64,000 nt of DNA from Halomonas almeriensis (GCF_030409235.1 NZ_JAUFPO010000009.1:248001-312000); one strand, 5' to 3'; numbered from the stretch's first letter, positions 8,822 to 18,530 are shown. Made by a program: numbers and translations. The notes: generated by a model from the letters alone, not told the origin.

Positions 8822-10342
8822 ATGATTTATGCTAACCCGGGTACCCCCGAGGCGCTGGTCGACTTTGCGGCGCGTTACGGCAACTACATCGGCGGCGAGT
8901 TCGTGCCGCCGGTCAAGGGGCAGTACTTCGATAATGTCAGTCCGGTCAATGGCGAGGTTTTCTGCGAGATACCGCGCTCCACCGCTGAGGACATCGACAA
9001 GGCGCTGGATGCCGCCCATGCCGCGGCCCCGGCCTGGGGTCAGACCTCGGCGGCCGAGCGCAGCAACCTCTTGCTGAAGATCGCCCAGCGCATCGAGGAC
9101 AACCTGGAAGCCCTTGCGGTCGCCGAGTGCTGGGACAACGGCAAGGCGGTGCGCGAGACGCTCAATGCCGACCTGCCGCTGGCCATCGATCACTTCCGCT
9201 ACTTCGCCGGTTGCATCCGTGCCCAGGAGGGTACCGCCGCCGATATCGATGCCAATACCGTGGCCTACCATTTTCATGAACCCCTGGGCGTGGTCGGGCA
9301 GATCATTCCCTGGAACTTCCCGCTGCTGATGGCGACCTGGAAGCTGGCCCCGGCGCTGGCGGCGGGCAACTGTGTGGTGCTCAAGCCGGCGGAGCAGACC
9401 CCGGCCTCGATTCTCAAGCTGATGGAAGTGATCGGCGATCTGCTGCCGGCCGGCGTGCTCAATATCGTCAATGGCTATGGCGCTGAGGCGGGCGAGGCGC
9501 TGGCAACCAGCACGCGTATCGCCAAGATTGCCTTTACGGGCTCGACCCCGATCGGCTCGCACATCCTCAAGTGCGCAGCGGCCAACATCATTCCGTCGAC
9601 CGTGGAACTGGGCGGCAAGTCGCCGAATATCTATTTCGCCGACATCATGAATGCCGAACCCGAGTTCATCGACAAGGCGGTCGAGGGGCTGGTGCTGGCC
9701 TTCCTCAACCAGGGTGAGGTCTGCACCTGTCCGAGTCGTGCGCTGATCCAGGAGTCCATGTACGAGGACTTCATGGCTCGCGTCGTCGAACGCACGCGGT
9801 CGATCAAGCGTGGCAACCCGCTGGATACCGAGGTTCAGGTAGGGGCCCAGGCCAGTCAGGAACAGTACGACAAGATCCTGTCGTACATGGACGTGGCCCG
9901 CGAGGAGGGCGCCGAGTTCCTTACCGGCGGTGGCAAGGAGAGCTTCGATCCCGCCTATGACAGGGGCTATTACATCCAGCCGACCCTGCTCAAGGGCGAC
10001 AACAGCATGCGTGTCTTCCAGGAAGAGATCTTCGGCCCGGTAGTCGGGATCACCACCTTCAAGGACGAGGCCGAGGCGCTGGCCATTGCCAATGACACCG
10101 AGTTTGGACTCGGCGCCGGCGTCTGGAGTCGCGACATGAACGTGGCTTTCCGCATGGGGCGCGGCATCCAGGCCGGCCGGGTGTGGACCAATTGCTACCA
10201 CCAGTATCCCGCCCATGCGGCCTTTGGTGGCTACAAGAAGTCCGGTGTCGGCCGCGAAACCCACAAGATGGCCCTGGAGCACTATCAGCAGACCAAGAAC
10301 CTGCTGGTCAGCTACGACAGCAACCCCATGGGTTTCTTCTGA
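8822..10342 (+). CDS. NAD-dependent aldehyde dehydrogenase (ExaC/AldB type)
   Basis: A 506-residue aldehyde dehydrogenase of the acetaldehyde/chloroacetaldehyde subgroup. It has the cofactor segment [19 protein letters not shown], the FTGSTPIG loop, the catalytic Glu in [11 protein letters not shown] and the catalytic Cys pair Cys301/Cys303 in GEVCTCPSR; the CTC motif is typical of this subgroup. It probably oxidises acetaldehyde from ethanol or related short aldehydes to the acid in the cytoplasm. The ATG at 8822 follows CAGGAGTT. No alcohol dehydrogenase or regulator is adjacent, so it looks monocistronic with a strong terminator. Confidence 0.92.
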   Translation: MIYANPGTPEALVDFAARYGNYIGGEFVPPVKGQYFDNVSPVNGEVFCEIPRSTAEDIDKALDAAHAAAPAWGQTSAAERSNLLLKIAQRIEDNLEALAVAECWDNGKAVRETLNADLPLAIDHFRYFAGCIRAQEGTAADIDANTVAYHFHEPLGVVGQIIPWNFPLLMATWKLAPALAAGNCVVLKPAEQTPASILKLMEVIGDLLPAGVLNIVNGYGAEAGEALATSTRIAKIAFTGSTPIGSHILKCAAANIIPSTVELGGKSPNIYFADIMNAEPEFIDKAVEGLVLAFLNQGEVCTCPSRALIQESMYEDFMARVVERTRSIKRGNPLDTEVQVGAQASQEQYDKILSYMDVAREEGAEFLTGGGKESFDPAYDRGYYIQPTLLKGDNSMRVFQEEIFGPVVGITTFKDEAEALAIANDTEFGLGAGVWSRDMNVAFRMGRGIQAGRVWTNCYHQYPAHAAFGGYKKSGVGRETHKMALEHYQQTKNLLVSYDSNPMGFF

Positions 10343-10390
10343 GCGCCACGCTCGGGCGATGCCTTGTCCCGGCAGGCGGGATACACACGA

Positions 10391-10423
10391 AAGCGGCGGC
10401 CCTCGGGCCGCCGCTTCGCGTTT
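10391..10423. terminator. Bidirectional terminator between aldehyde dehydrogenase and betT
   Basis: Perfect eleven-base arms AAGCGGCGGCC (10391-10401) and GGCCGCCGCTT (10406-10416) around CTCG, then CGCGTTT. It lies between two convergent genes and can serve both. Confidence 0.85.
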
Positions 10424-10444
10424 CAGGCAGGGGCAAAGTGCCCG

Positions 10445-12493
10445 TCAGGTCTGTGAAGCGGCCTCGGGCGGCTCGCCCACGAAGCCCGGCATGGCCTGGG
10501 CTTTGCCGTCTTCACCGGCCAGCACCAGGAAGTGCAGGTGGCGTTCGTACTCGGCCAGCACATCGCCGATGACCTGACCGCGTGTATAGCCATTGACGTC
10601 CTTGTCCGTGCCGCCCTCGGCCAGGTAGACGTCGAGACGCACATAATAGTCGTCATCCACCGGCAGGAAGCTGGGCGTGCGCAGTCGACGGGCACGCACC
10701 CGATAGACGAAGCTGGCGGCATCGTCGAAGTCGACCTGCAGGGTCAGGCTGGGTAGGGGCTCGCCCTCGAGCACCGCCTCATCAATCGTGGCCCTCTGGC
10801 CCCGTGCGCCGAGCTCCTCAGCGAACTGCTGCAGCGCGGGGCGGATGGCATGCTCGATGGTGGCGGCGGCTCCCGCACGGTTGGAGGTGTCCAGCGCCCG
10901 GTCGAGGCGCTCTCGCCATTCACCGCCGGCGGCGCCACCCGTGACATAGTGACGGGCATCGGCCTTGGTGCTTTCCAGCTTCAGGGCGCGGGTCATGCCG
11001 GCCATGATGGCAAAGATCACCAGCGAAAAGGGCAGGGCCGTGATCACCACCGCACTCTGCAGAGCCGAGAGGCCACCGGCCATCAGCAAGGCCACTGTGA
11101 CAAGCCCGATGGTCACGGACCAGAAGATGCGCAGGCGTACCGGGGCGTCATGGTTCACATCGGCCAGAATCGAGGTGAAGTTGGCGAGCACCAGAGCGCC
11201 GGAGTCCGCCGAGGTGACAAAGAACACAATACCCAGCACGGTCACCACCGAGGCCGTGATCCCGATGTAGGGATACTGCTCGAGAAAGGTATAGATGGTG
11301 GTCTGAGGCGTGTTCAGTGCCTGCTGGCCGAGTTCGGCCAGGCCCTGGTTGGCCACCATCTCGATGCCGCTGTTACCGAAGATCGACATCCAGGCCATCA
11401 TGAAACCCAGTGGAATCAGCAGGGCGCCGATGGCGAACTCGCGGATGGTGCGGCCTCGCGAGATACGTGCCAGGAAAAGCCCGACGAAGGGTGTCCAGGC
11501 GATCCACCAGCCCCAGAAAAAGATGGTCCACCAGCCCTTCCATTGTTGGGCATCCTCGCCGGCAAAGGCATAGGTATCGAAGCTCATGCCGACAAAGCCG
11601 CTGAGGTAGTCCCCGGCGTTGAGCACCAGGGCGTCCAGCAGGTGCAGGGTGTCGCCCTGGAAGAGTACGAACAGTAACAGCAACAGGGCCAGGCCCATGT
11701 TGAATTCGGAAAGGCGGCGGATGCCCTTCTCGACCCCGGTCACCACCGAGATGGTCGCCAGTATCACGACCAGCACGATCAGCACCACCTGGGTGGTCAG
11801 GCTCTCGGGAACGCCGAACATGAAGGTCAGCCCGTAGTTGAGCTGCATCACCCCGATGCCGAGGCTGGTTGCGATGCCGAAGACCGTCGAGATGACCGCC
11901 GTGATATCCACGGCATTGCCGATGGGGCCGTGAATACGCTTGCCGAGCAGCGGGTAGAGGGCGCTGCGAATGGCCAGCGGCAGGCGATGGCGATAGCTAA
12001 AATAGGCCAGTGCCATACCCATCAGGACGTACATCCCCCAGCCGGTCAGCCCCCAGTGGAGGAAGGTCTGAGGCACCGCGGCGCGCATCGCCGCGGCGCT
12101 TTCCGGCGCCATGTCGGGCGGCGTCATGTAGTGCGAGAGCGGCTCGGCAACGCAGAAGAAGAGCAGGTCGATGCCGATACCGGCGGCGAATAACATCGAG
12201 GCCCAGGACAACAGCGAGAACTCCGGGCGGGCATGATCCGGTCCCAGCCGGATGCGGCCAACGCGAGAGCAGCCGATCACGATCACGAAGACTAGATAGG
12301 CCACGGCGGCCAGCATGTAGTACCAGCCGAAGGTATCGCTCACCCAGGCCAGGCCGGCGTCGAAGAAGGCGCCGGCCTCCTGGGTGAACGTCATGGTCAG
12401 AATCAGGAAAACCAGGATACCGATCACACTGCCGTGGAAGACAATGCGATTGATCCGGTCCTTGTGTGCCGGGATGGCGGGATTATCCGACAT
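10445..12493 (-). CDS. betT: BCCT-family choline transporter BetT
   Basis: A 682-residue secondary transporter with twelve helices and a cytoplasmic C-terminal domain of about 180 residues, the length and layout of E. coli BetT. It contains GIGIDLLFFCVAEPL, the BetT-type version of the BCCT glycine stretch, and WTIFFWGWWIAWTPFVG, the aromatic substrate-site helix. It should import choline for conversion to glycine betaine, driven by an ion gradient; the long C-terminal domain is linked to osmotic control in the family. AAGGAGG precedes the ATG at 12493. The betIBA genes are not beside it, so choline oxidation must be encoded elsewhere. A BetI-like box lies just upstream. Confidence 0.9.
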   Translation of the reverse strand: MSDNPAIPAHKDRINRIVFHGSVIGILVFLILTMTFTQEAGAFFDAGLAWVSDTFGWYYMLAAVAYLVFVIVIGCSRVGRIRLGPDHARPEFSLLSWASMLFAAGIGIDLLFFCVAEPLSHYMTPPDMAPESAAAMRAAVPQTFLHWGLTGWGMYVLMGMALAYFSYRHRLPLAIRSALYPLLGKRIHGPIGNAVDITAVISTVFGIATSLGIGVMQLNYGLTFMFGVPESLTTQVVLIVLVVILATISVVTGVEKGIRRLSEFNMGLALLLLLFVLFQGDTLHLLDALVLNAGDYLSGFVGMSFDTYAFAGEDAQQWKGWWTIFFWGWWIAWTPFVGLFLARISRGRTIREFAIGALLIPLGFMMAWMSIFGNSGIEMVANQGLAELGQQALNTPQTTIYTFLEQYPYIGITASVVTVLGIVFFVTSADSGALVLANFTSILADVNHDAPVRLRIFWSVTIGLVTVALLMAGGLSALQSAVVITALPFSLVIFAIMAGMTRALKLESTKADARHYVTGGAAGGEWRERLDRALDTSNRAGAAATIEHAIRPALQQFAEELGARGQRATIDEAVLEGEPLPSLTLQVDFDDAASFVYRVRARRLRTPSFLPVDDDYYVRLDVYLAEGGTDKDVNGYTRGQVIGDVLAEYERHLHFLVLAGEDGKAQAMPGFVGEPPEAASQT

Positions 12494-12529
12494 TCAATGT
12501 ATCCTCCTTGGTGGACGAATCTTTTTTAA

Positions 12530-12541
12530 ATGAATGTTCAA
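12530..12541 (-). promoter_or_regulatory. BetI-like operator upstream of betT
   Basis: Read on the minus strand, TTGAACATTCAT within an AT-rich stretch, 37 bases upstream of the betT start. It differs at two positions from TTGAACGTTCAA, the core I recall for BetI (choline-responsive TetR repressor) sites. The match is from memory and the site is short. Confidence 0.4.
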
Positions 12542-12664
12542 ATAAAATAACACATCCTCGAGATACTGCAAGTCGAGGGCTGTCGCCTGTCCTGCTGGCT
12601 TCGGGGTAAGGTTCGTCGTGAGCCACGGTGTCCGATCGGGGGCTGTGGCCGGATTGAACGCAGA

Positions 12665-12687
12665 ACGCCCGGCACAGAGCCGGGCGT
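12665..12687 (-). terminator. Hairpin downstream of the Spy-like gene
   Basis: Nine-base perfect arms ACGCCCGGC and GCCGGGCGT around a five-base loop, located about 55 bases past the stop of the Spy-like gene. The T-tract on the minus strand is poor (TCTGCGTT), so it may be a weak or Rho-assisted terminator. Confidence 0.55.
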
Positions 12688-12742
12688 CGAGGGGAAGTGT
12701 GAGACGAAGCATCCTTGTCAGGCGTCGTCTTTGCTGCGCGTG

Positions 12743-13330
12743 TTAACCGCCTTGCGGTCCGCCGCGTCCCTGGGAACGCATGGCGTCGCCCAGAGCCTTC
12801 ATCTGCTCGTCGTCGAGATGTTCCGAGAGGGCGTCACGCTGGGTGGTGACCAGTGCCTTCCAGGCGTCGCGACGCGCCTGGGGGCTTTCAAATGCTTTGT
12901 CCTTCAGGGCTTTGGCGTCGGAACGGAACTGCTCGAGCTGCTGCTCGAGGGTGCCTCGGGTGTCGTCGGACAGCTCCCACTGTTCGAAGAGCGCCTGGAT
13001 GCGCTCGTCGCGCGCGGCCCTCTGCTCGGCACGCTGTTCTTCACGCATTTCCTGCTTGGCCTTTTCGAGGGCGGCCTGGCCGTCTTCGCCGAGGATTTCC
13101 TCGACCTTCTCGCGGTGCTCCGTGCGCAGCTCCATCATCGCCTCACGGTAGTCCTGGCGGGCTTGCTGGAGCTCATCACGCGTCTGTTGATCGATGCCGG
13201 CCTGTTCGAAAAGCTGCTGCTTGACGTCCGAACGCTGGTCGGCGGAGGCACTGACGGCCAGTGACAAGGGGGCGATGAGTGAAGCCAGCAGGGCGGGCAT
13301 CAGCAGCTTGCGTGTGAGTGACTGGGTCAT
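12743..13330 (-). CDS. Spy/CpxP-like periplasmic protein
   Basis: A 195-residue secreted protein: signal peptide to about residue 31 (cleavage after ASA), then an almost entirely helical, highly charged and Gln/Glu/Arg-rich sequence, with repeated segments such as EEQRAEQRAARDERIQALFEQW. This matches the helical cradle chaperones Spy and CpxP in size, location and composition, although the LTxxQ motif is not clear. It sits next to, and in the same direction as, baeR-baeS. In enteric bacteria spy is a BaeR target, which supports the assignment. It probably protects envelope proteins during stress. Confidence 0.65.
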   Translation of the reverse strand: MTQSLTRKLLMPALLASLIAPLSLAVSASADQRSDVKQQLFEQAGIDQQTRDELQQARQDYREAMMELRTEHREKVEEILGEDGQAALEKAKQEMREEQRAEQRAARDERIQALFEQWELSDDTRGTLEQQLEQFRSDAKALKDKAFESPQARRDAWKALVTTQRDALSEHLDDEQMKALGDAMRSQGRGGPQGG

Positions 13331-13481
13331 GAAAAGGCTCCTTGTGTCCTTGAGTGACCCGTGCAGTATTCACTCATGAAGTGCAAGGTTGGTGTAGCCA
13401 GCGTGCAAAGAGCGTGTAGATAGCGCCCCGAGGTATGAACCACGATCCAGGGCTTCGAGGGCCACACTAGCTCCTCACCCC

Positions 13482-14183
13482 TCACTCTTCCGGCTGATAC
13501 TTGTAACCTACGCCATAGACCGAGCGGATGATCTCGCGCTCCGGCCAGACATCGGCGATCTTGCGGCGCAGTTTCTTGATGTGGCTGTCCACGGTGCGCT
13601 CGGAAACAATGCGGTGGTCGCGGTACATATGGTCCATTAGCTGTTCGCGGGAGAGGATGCGCCCCGGCGAGTGCATCATCACTCTGAGCAACTGGAATTC
13701 GACCGCGGTCAGGCCCAGGTCCTGGCCATCCGCCAGGGCGACCCAGCCGTCATCGTCCAGGCTGAGGGGAACGCTGGGGGCGACATCCGCCTTGGCGGCA
13801 CGGCTGCGGCGCAGCACGGCACGGGCGCGGGCGACCACTTCGCGGGGGCTGAAGGGCTTGCAGATATAGTCGTCGGCGCCAAGTTCCAGGCCCAGCAGGC
13901 GGTCGACTTCCTCGACCCGGGCGGTAAGCATGATGAGGGCGACGTGCGGCCAGCGCTGGCGAACCTCGCGGCTCAGTGTCAGGCCATCGGTGCCCGGCAG
14001 CATCAGGTCCAGCAAGATCAGTTCGGGGGGCTGGTCGCGCGCCTCGATCCACGGCAGGACCTCATCGCCGTGGTCGATATGATGCGTGGTATAACCGCTG
14101 CCCTCGAGGTAGTCGGCCACCAGGCGCGCGATCTTGGGCTCATCCTCCACGATCAGGACGTGGTCGGTGTCGAGGTGGCTCAT
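13482..14183 (-). CDS. baeR: Envelope-stress response regulator BaeR
   Basis: A 233-residue OmpR-type regulator. The receiver contains ILLDLMLPGTDGLTLSREVR (phospho-acceptor Asp near residue 57) and LLGLELGADDYICKPFSPREV, nearly word for word the BaeR version; a winged-helix DNA-binding domain follows (ERTVDSHIKKLRRKI). It should activate envelope-stress and drug-efflux genes. Its ATG overlaps the stop of baeS by four bases, so the pair is translationally coupled, and the Spy-like gene lies 151 bases downstream as a likely target. Confidence 0.88.
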   Translation of the reverse strand: MSHLDTDHVLIVEDEPKIARLVADYLEGSGYTTHHIDHGDEVLPWIEARDQPPELILLDLMLPGTDGLTLSREVRQRWPHVALIMLTARVEEVDRLLGLELGADDYICKPFSPREVVARARAVLRRSRAAKADVAPSVPLSLDDDGWVALADGQDLGLTAVEFQLLRVMMHSPGRILSREQLMDHMYRDHRIVSERTVDSHIKKLRRKIADVWPEREIIRSVYGVGYKYQPEE

Positions 14184-15610
14184 CGGTCATCCCCTGTGTG
14201 CTGGTGTGGTGGCATGGCGGGAAACATCAGGGTCCAGCATAACCCGCCCAGTTCGGAGCTGCCCGGTGTCATTTCGGCGCCGTGGGCCCTGGCCAGGGCC
14301 ATGGCGATGGAAAGACCCAGGCCGCTGCCACCGCTGGCGCGGTTGCGCGACCCTTCGACGCGGTACAGGCGTTCGGTGAGCCGTGGCAGGGCGTCGCTGG
14401 CGACGCCCGGGGCGCTATCTTCCCAGTACAAGCACCAGTGATCCCCCCGTCGTGTCAGGCTGACCCGGAGAGTGCCCGGTGCCTGGGTATAGGCGACGGT
14501 GTTGTCGAGTAGGTTGCTCCATAGCTGGCGCAGTCGCTGGTGGTCCCCGCGGATCCAGGCCGGCCCCTGGATGTCAGAGGTCAGACTGACGTCGCTGTCG
14601 TTCAGCCAGCCTTCGGCTTCATTCAGGCGGCCGGTCAGGCTGTCGGCCAGGTCGAGGGGCGCGAGCTGGACCTCCAGGGCGCCGGCATCGCTCTGTGACA
14701 ACAGGCGCAGGTCGGCGACGAGACGCTCGAGCTGACCGACCTCCTGGCCCAGTGAGCCCAGGCTTTCCAGGTCCAGGGGGCGAATACCATCCTGCATGGC
14801 CTCGATCTCGCCGCGCAGCACGGCGAGCGGGGTCCGCAGTTCATGGGCAATGTCCGAGACCCAGCGGCTGCGCGCCTGGCGACTGGCTTCCAGCGTTTCG
14901 GCCAGGACATTGAAATCCCGGGCCAGCCGCGAGAGCTCATCGCTCCCCCGCTCGGTCAGTCGTGTGCTGTAGTCGCCGTCCGTCAGGCGGCGGGCCGCCA
15001 GCGTCATGCCGCCGGTGCGTCGGCCCACCCACCAGGAGAGCCCGCCGGCCAGCAAGAGGGACGCCAGCCCCAGGGCGGCCACGATGATGGCCAGGTTGCG
15101 GCGCTGCTGTGACAGGAAGATCCGGTCCATGCGTGCCATCAGTTGCTGAGGGGGGCGATACCCCAGGGTGCCGACCTGCTGCCCTTTGCTGCGGATCGGC
15201 AGCCAGCGCAGCTCGGCGGCTTCCTGGTCGTTATCGGGTGGCAGGCCGATCACCGGCAGGCCATTGGCGTCATGCAGCACGAAATCCTGCGGGTCCCCCA
15301 GCCGGCGTTCTATGCCCTCGGGCGGCGTCGCTTCGCCCGGCCATAGCTGGTGGCGCACCAGATGGCGCCAGGCGCGCGGCGATTGACGCAACCATTGCCA
15401 GTCACGTCGGCGCGCCCACTCGTCGGCCAGTCCTTCGGCGAGGGTTTCGGCACGGCGCGTCTGGGTACGGTCGAGGTATTCGATGAAGCCCTGGTCGAGA
15501 CTGCGTGATACGCCGATGAAAACCAGACCGGCGATGGCGACATTGACCAACAGGATGATCACAAACAGCTTGATGCCGAGACGTGAAAAGGAAGGCTGGG
15601 AAAAAGGCAT
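14180..15610 (-). CDS. baeS: Envelope-stress sensor kinase BaeS
   Basis: A 476-residue sensor kinase: one helix near residues 13-33, a periplasmic region of about 130 residues, a second helix (about 170-193), a HAMP domain, and the HisKA domain with DIAHELRTPLAVLRGEIEAM, close to BaeS. The ATP-binding domain contains NLLDNTVAYT and GSRNRASGGSGLGLSIAMAL. It should phosphorylate BaeR in response to damaged envelope proteins, amines or metals; the actual signal here is unknown. It is the first gene of a likely baeSR operon. Confidence 0.88.
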   Translation of the reverse strand: MPFSQPSFSRLGIKLFVIILLVNVAIAGLVFIGVSRSLDQGFIEYLDRTQTRRAETLAEGLADEWARRRDWQWLRQSPRAWRHLVRHQLWPGEATPPEGIERRLGDPQDFVLHDANGLPVIGLPPDNDQEAAELRWLPIRSKGQQVGTLGYRPPQQLMARMDRIFLSQQRRNLAIIVAALGLASLLLAGGLSWWVGRRTGGMTLAARRLTDGDYSTRLTERGSDELSRLARDFNVLAETLEASRQARSRWVSDIAHELRTPLAVLRGEIEAMQDGIRPLDLESLGSLGQEVGQLERLVADLRLLSQSDAGALEVQLAPLDLADSLTGRLNEAEGWLNDSDVSLTSDIQGPAWIRGDHQRLRQLWSNLLDNTVAYTQAPGTLRVSLTRRGDHWCLYWEDSAPGVASDALPRLTERLYRVEGSRNRASGGSGLGLSIAMALARAHGAEMTPGSSELGGLCWTLMFPAMPPHQHTGDDR

Positions 15611-15716
15611 GGTCGAGGCTTCCGCAGGGACTGTCCATGAAGGCGAGCGCTCAGGATACCCTTCATGGCGGTGTCGCTTCGTGCAAGCCCGGTGAAAGTT
15701 GTCGGCCGGAGTTGGC

Positions 15717-16769
15717 TCAGGGACAGCTTTCGCCGATGATCAGCTCGGTGGGCAGCCGCTGATCCCCGGGAGGATCCAGCCCCAGGATCATGCGCGCGGC
15801 GATGCGGCCCTTCTCGACGCTGTCCTGCCGCACCGTGGTCAGACGCGGCGCCCGATACTGGCCTTCGGCGATACCGTCGAAACCGGTCAGGCGCAGGTCC
15901 TCGGGCACGCGCAGGCCGCGCTGTTCGGCCAGGGTCAGGGCCGTCAGCGCCAGGCGATCCGACATGCACAGCAGCAGATCGGGGCGCTCGTCATCCGGGA
16001 GGTCGAGAATCCGGGCGATGACCGGCGCGCAGACCTCATGGGTATTTTCCTCCACGTTCCATATCGGCACCGTGTCGGGGGCAATGCCATGCGCTTCCAG
16101 CGCCCGGTAGAAGCCGTCGAGGCGCTCACGAGTAATGGTCTGCTCGGCGGTCAGCCAGGTCAGGTCGTCGCTGAGGGGGCCGTTGCAGGGCTGCTCGGTG
16201 AGGCGCAGGGTGAGGATGCCGACCCGGCGGGGCCGCTTTGCCAGGGCATGGTTGGCGATGGCCTGGCTGGCCGGCTGGTTGTCGATGTGCACGGTCGGCT
16301 GTCCATCCAGATTGAAGTCCACCGCGATCCGCGGACGATTGGTGGGCAGGGTTTCAATCAGCGCCATGCTGGGCATCAGGCCGTAGATGATGAAGCCGTC
16401 GGCAATGCTCATCGAACCTGGCAACTGCCCGGGTGACTGGCGCCCGGAGAGCAGCAGCAGGGTGTGATGCTGCTCATCCAGCACCTCGGCGATGCCCGAC
16501 AACAGCTCGCTGGCCACGGCGTCATTGAGGCTGTAGGTGAGGCTTTCGGCCAGAATCACGGCGATGATCTGCGAGCGACCGGTTCGCAGGCTGCGGGCCT
16601 TGGCATCGGGGCCGTTGTAGCCGAGCCGCTTGGCCTCGCTGAAGACGCGCTGGCGCAGCTGGGGCGACAACTGGTCGGGGCGATTGAACGCATTGGAGAC
16701 TGTCGCCGTTGATACCCCCAGTGCGGCGGCCAGTTCCTTCAAAGTGATATGGCGTGACGGTGTTGACAC
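15717..16769 (-). CDS. LacI-family regulator of alpha-glucoside genes
   Basis: A 350-residue LacI/GalR repressor. The helix-turn-helix is ITLKELAAALGVSTATVSNA followed by the hinge helix region, then a periplasmic-binding-protein-like sugar domain. I chose the GTG at 16769, which puts the HTH at the normal place near residue 7; the frame stays open upstream to 16865, but that part overlaps the remnant described below. It lies at the end of the sugar gene cluster and most likely controls it through the palindromes near 24576 and 24793. The natural inducer cannot be read; maltose, sucrose or trehalose are reasonable. Confidence 0.85.
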   Translation of the reverse strand: MSTPSRHITLKELAAALGVSTATVSNAFNRPDQLSPQLRQRVFSEAKRLGYNGPDAKARSLRTGRSQIIAVILAESLTYSLNDAVASELLSGIAEVLDEQHHTLLLLSGRQSPGQLPGSMSIADGFIIYGLMPSMALIETLPTNRPRIAVDFNLDGQPTVHIDNQPASQAIANHALAKRPRRVGILTLRLTEQPCNGPLSDDLTWLTAEQTITRERLDGFYRALEAHGIAPDTVPIWNVEENTHEVCAPVIARILDLPDDERPDLLLCMSDRLALTALTLAEQRGLRVPEDLRLTGFDGIAEGQYRAPRLTTVRQDSVEKGRIAARMILGLDPPGDQRLPTELIIGESCP

Positions 16770-16866
16770 GTTCGTTCCCAGGCTAATCAGCTGATCATCA
16801 AGGATACCCTGCCAGGGTTCTGCGGCATAGCGGGTTCCGGCCGAAACGGCGCGCGGACATGACATT

Positions 16867-17048
16867 TCATGATGTCAGCCACAGCCAGATGGCCTCTCCC
16901 GGCGCCAACGAAACGGGTTGACCGGGGTGACGGCCGGCATCCCGGGCACGGCCACGGCATTCATGAAGCTGCGCAGATAGATCTGATAGATGACGGCACC
17001 GCGCCACCAGTCGGGCTGGTCGGGTCGCAGCGTGGTGGATTCAGGCAC
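16867..17048 (-). pseudogene. Collapsed second alpha-glucosidase gene
   Basis: From a GTG at 17048 the minus strand reads DWWRGAVIYQIYLRSFMNA, the N-terminus of a GH13 alpha-glucosidase (compare FWWRGGVIYQIYPRSFMDA of the intact gene at 21350). After a shift of frame the sequence ends QPVSLAPGEAIWLWLTS and stop at 16867-16869, which looks like the C-terminus of a related enzyme. Roughly 1.5 kb of the middle is missing, so head and tail are joined. It lies between a binding-protein gene and the LacI gene, where a second glucosidase would be expected. It cannot encode an enzyme. Confidence 0.75.
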
Positions 17049-17109
17049 GAAACTCTACAGCAGGTAGGGGCGTCAGACGAGCCCGGCTGCCGCCGGGCCC
17101 CTGTGGGTT

Positions 17110-18396
17110 TCACCAGGCACGACGTCCGATTCGCTCGAGCTGGCGCTGCATCTGCGCGACGGCCGCGGCGCCCTCCAGTTCACCGGAGAGCACGCGGTGA
17201 GTGGCGTTGAAGAACGCATTGGAAACGCGGGCATAGGCGTCGCCGGTCACCGTGGCGGGCCGAGTCACCCCGTGCGTCAGGGTCTCATAGAGGTCTCCCA
17301 TGGAAGGATTGCGCTCGAGCACTTCCTCGTCTTCATAAAGCGACACGATGGTCGGATTCATGCCCATGGCCAGGGCATGGTCCTTCTGTTGTGCGCGTGC
17401 CGTGATGTAGGCCACCAGTTCGGTGGCCAGTTCGGGGTGTTCGGAATAGCGTGACACCGCGAAATTCCAGCCGCCCAGAGTGGACGCGGACTCGCCCTCC
17501 GGCCCATGGGGCAGGGGGGCCATGCCGATCTTGCCGGCGACCTCGCTGCCCTCGCCATTGGCCAGGGCCCAGACATAGGGCCAGTTGCGCAGGAAGAGCG
17601 CATTGCCGGACTGGAAGATGCCGCGGGTCTTCTCTTCGGTATGGTTCAGCGTGCCTTCGGGACTGATCGTGCCGATCCAGCCAGCAGCGCGGTCCAGGGC
17701 CGCGGCGGCCTGCGGGTTGTCGATGGTGACCTTGCCGTCACTGTCGATGATGGTGCCGCCGCCGTGACTGGCGACCCACTCCAGGGCATTGGTGGTCAGG
17801 CCTTCGTAGGCGCGCCCCTGAAAGGTGTAGCCCCAGAAGTCATCGTTGCCGGCTTCGCGTTCGGCGTCCTGGATGTCGGTGGCGATGCGGGTCAGCTCCT
17901 CCCAGGTCTCGGGAACCTCATGGCCATGCCGTTCCAGCAGGTCGGTGCGGTAGTACAGCATGCCGGCATCGGTGTACCAGGGCATGGCGACCAGACGACC
18001 GTCCACCGTGTTGTTGTCGATCAATTCAGGGAAAAAACCGTCGGTGGCATCGTCGGGCAGGTATCGTGAGAGATCGACAAGGTGCTCGGAGAGCATCCCG
18101 GGCCAGACGATATCGATCATCATGACGTCGACATCGCTGGACTGGCTGTTGAGCAGTTGCTGAAACAGCGAGAGCTTTTCGGTCGTGGCATTGGGGGTCG
18201 AGACCACCTTGACGTCGTGACCGGTCTTCTCGGCCCATTCCTCGGCGACGGTGGGACAGTAGTCAGCGGCATCCCCCGAGCCGCAGGCAATGGCGATCTC
18301 GGCCGCCAGGCTGGACTGGGCGCCAAGAGCGGCGCCGGCCAGTACCAGGGAGGTCAGCAGGGGGCGAGTCGTCTTTTGGATATCAGGGTTTGGCAT
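17110..18396 (-). CDS. Alpha-glucoside ABC transporter binding protein, copy 2
   Basis: A 428-residue periplasmic sugar-binding protein with a signal peptide to about residue 32 (cleavage after LAA). It is a clear paralogue of the protein at 23221-24480: both share EKTGH..V.VVSTPN, NNTVDGRLVAMPW.TDAG and AEREAGN...WGY.FQGRAYEGLT. The family (ThuE/AglE type) binds trehalose, maltose or sucrose. It is followed by the remnant of a glucosidase gene, so it may be the surviving part of a second transporter set and now share the permeases with copy 1, perhaps widening the sugar range. Confidence 0.88.
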   Translation of the reverse strand: MPNPDIQKTTRPLLTSLVLAGAALGAQSSLAAEIAIACGSGDAADYCPTVAEEWAEKTGHDVKVVSTPNATTEKLSLFQQLLNSQSSDVDVMMIDIVWPGMLSEHLVDLSRYLPDDATDGFFPELIDNNTVDGRLVAMPWYTDAGMLYYRTDLLERHGHEVPETWEELTRIATDIQDAEREAGNDDFWGYTFQGRAYEGLTTNALEWVASHGGGTIIDSDGKVTIDNPQAAAALDRAAGWIGTISPEGTLNHTEEKTRGIFQSGNALFLRNWPYVWALANGEGSEVAGKIGMAPLPHGPEGESASTLGGWNFAVSRYSEHPELATELVAYITARAQQKDHALAMGMNPTIVSLYEDEEVLERNPSMGDLYETLTHGVTRPATVTGDAYARVSNAFFNATHRVLSGELEGAAAVAQMQRQLERIGRRAW

Positions 18397-18530
18397 TGTA
18401 ATGGCTCCTGACGCTATCGCGGGTTGGTCCCGGCTCTGATCGCCAGTCGCGATCGTTCGAGCGAGGTCATGGCAGGGTCATGGGCGTGGCGCGGGCAGGC
18501 GGCCCTGAGCAGGACATGGTATTTCGAGTG

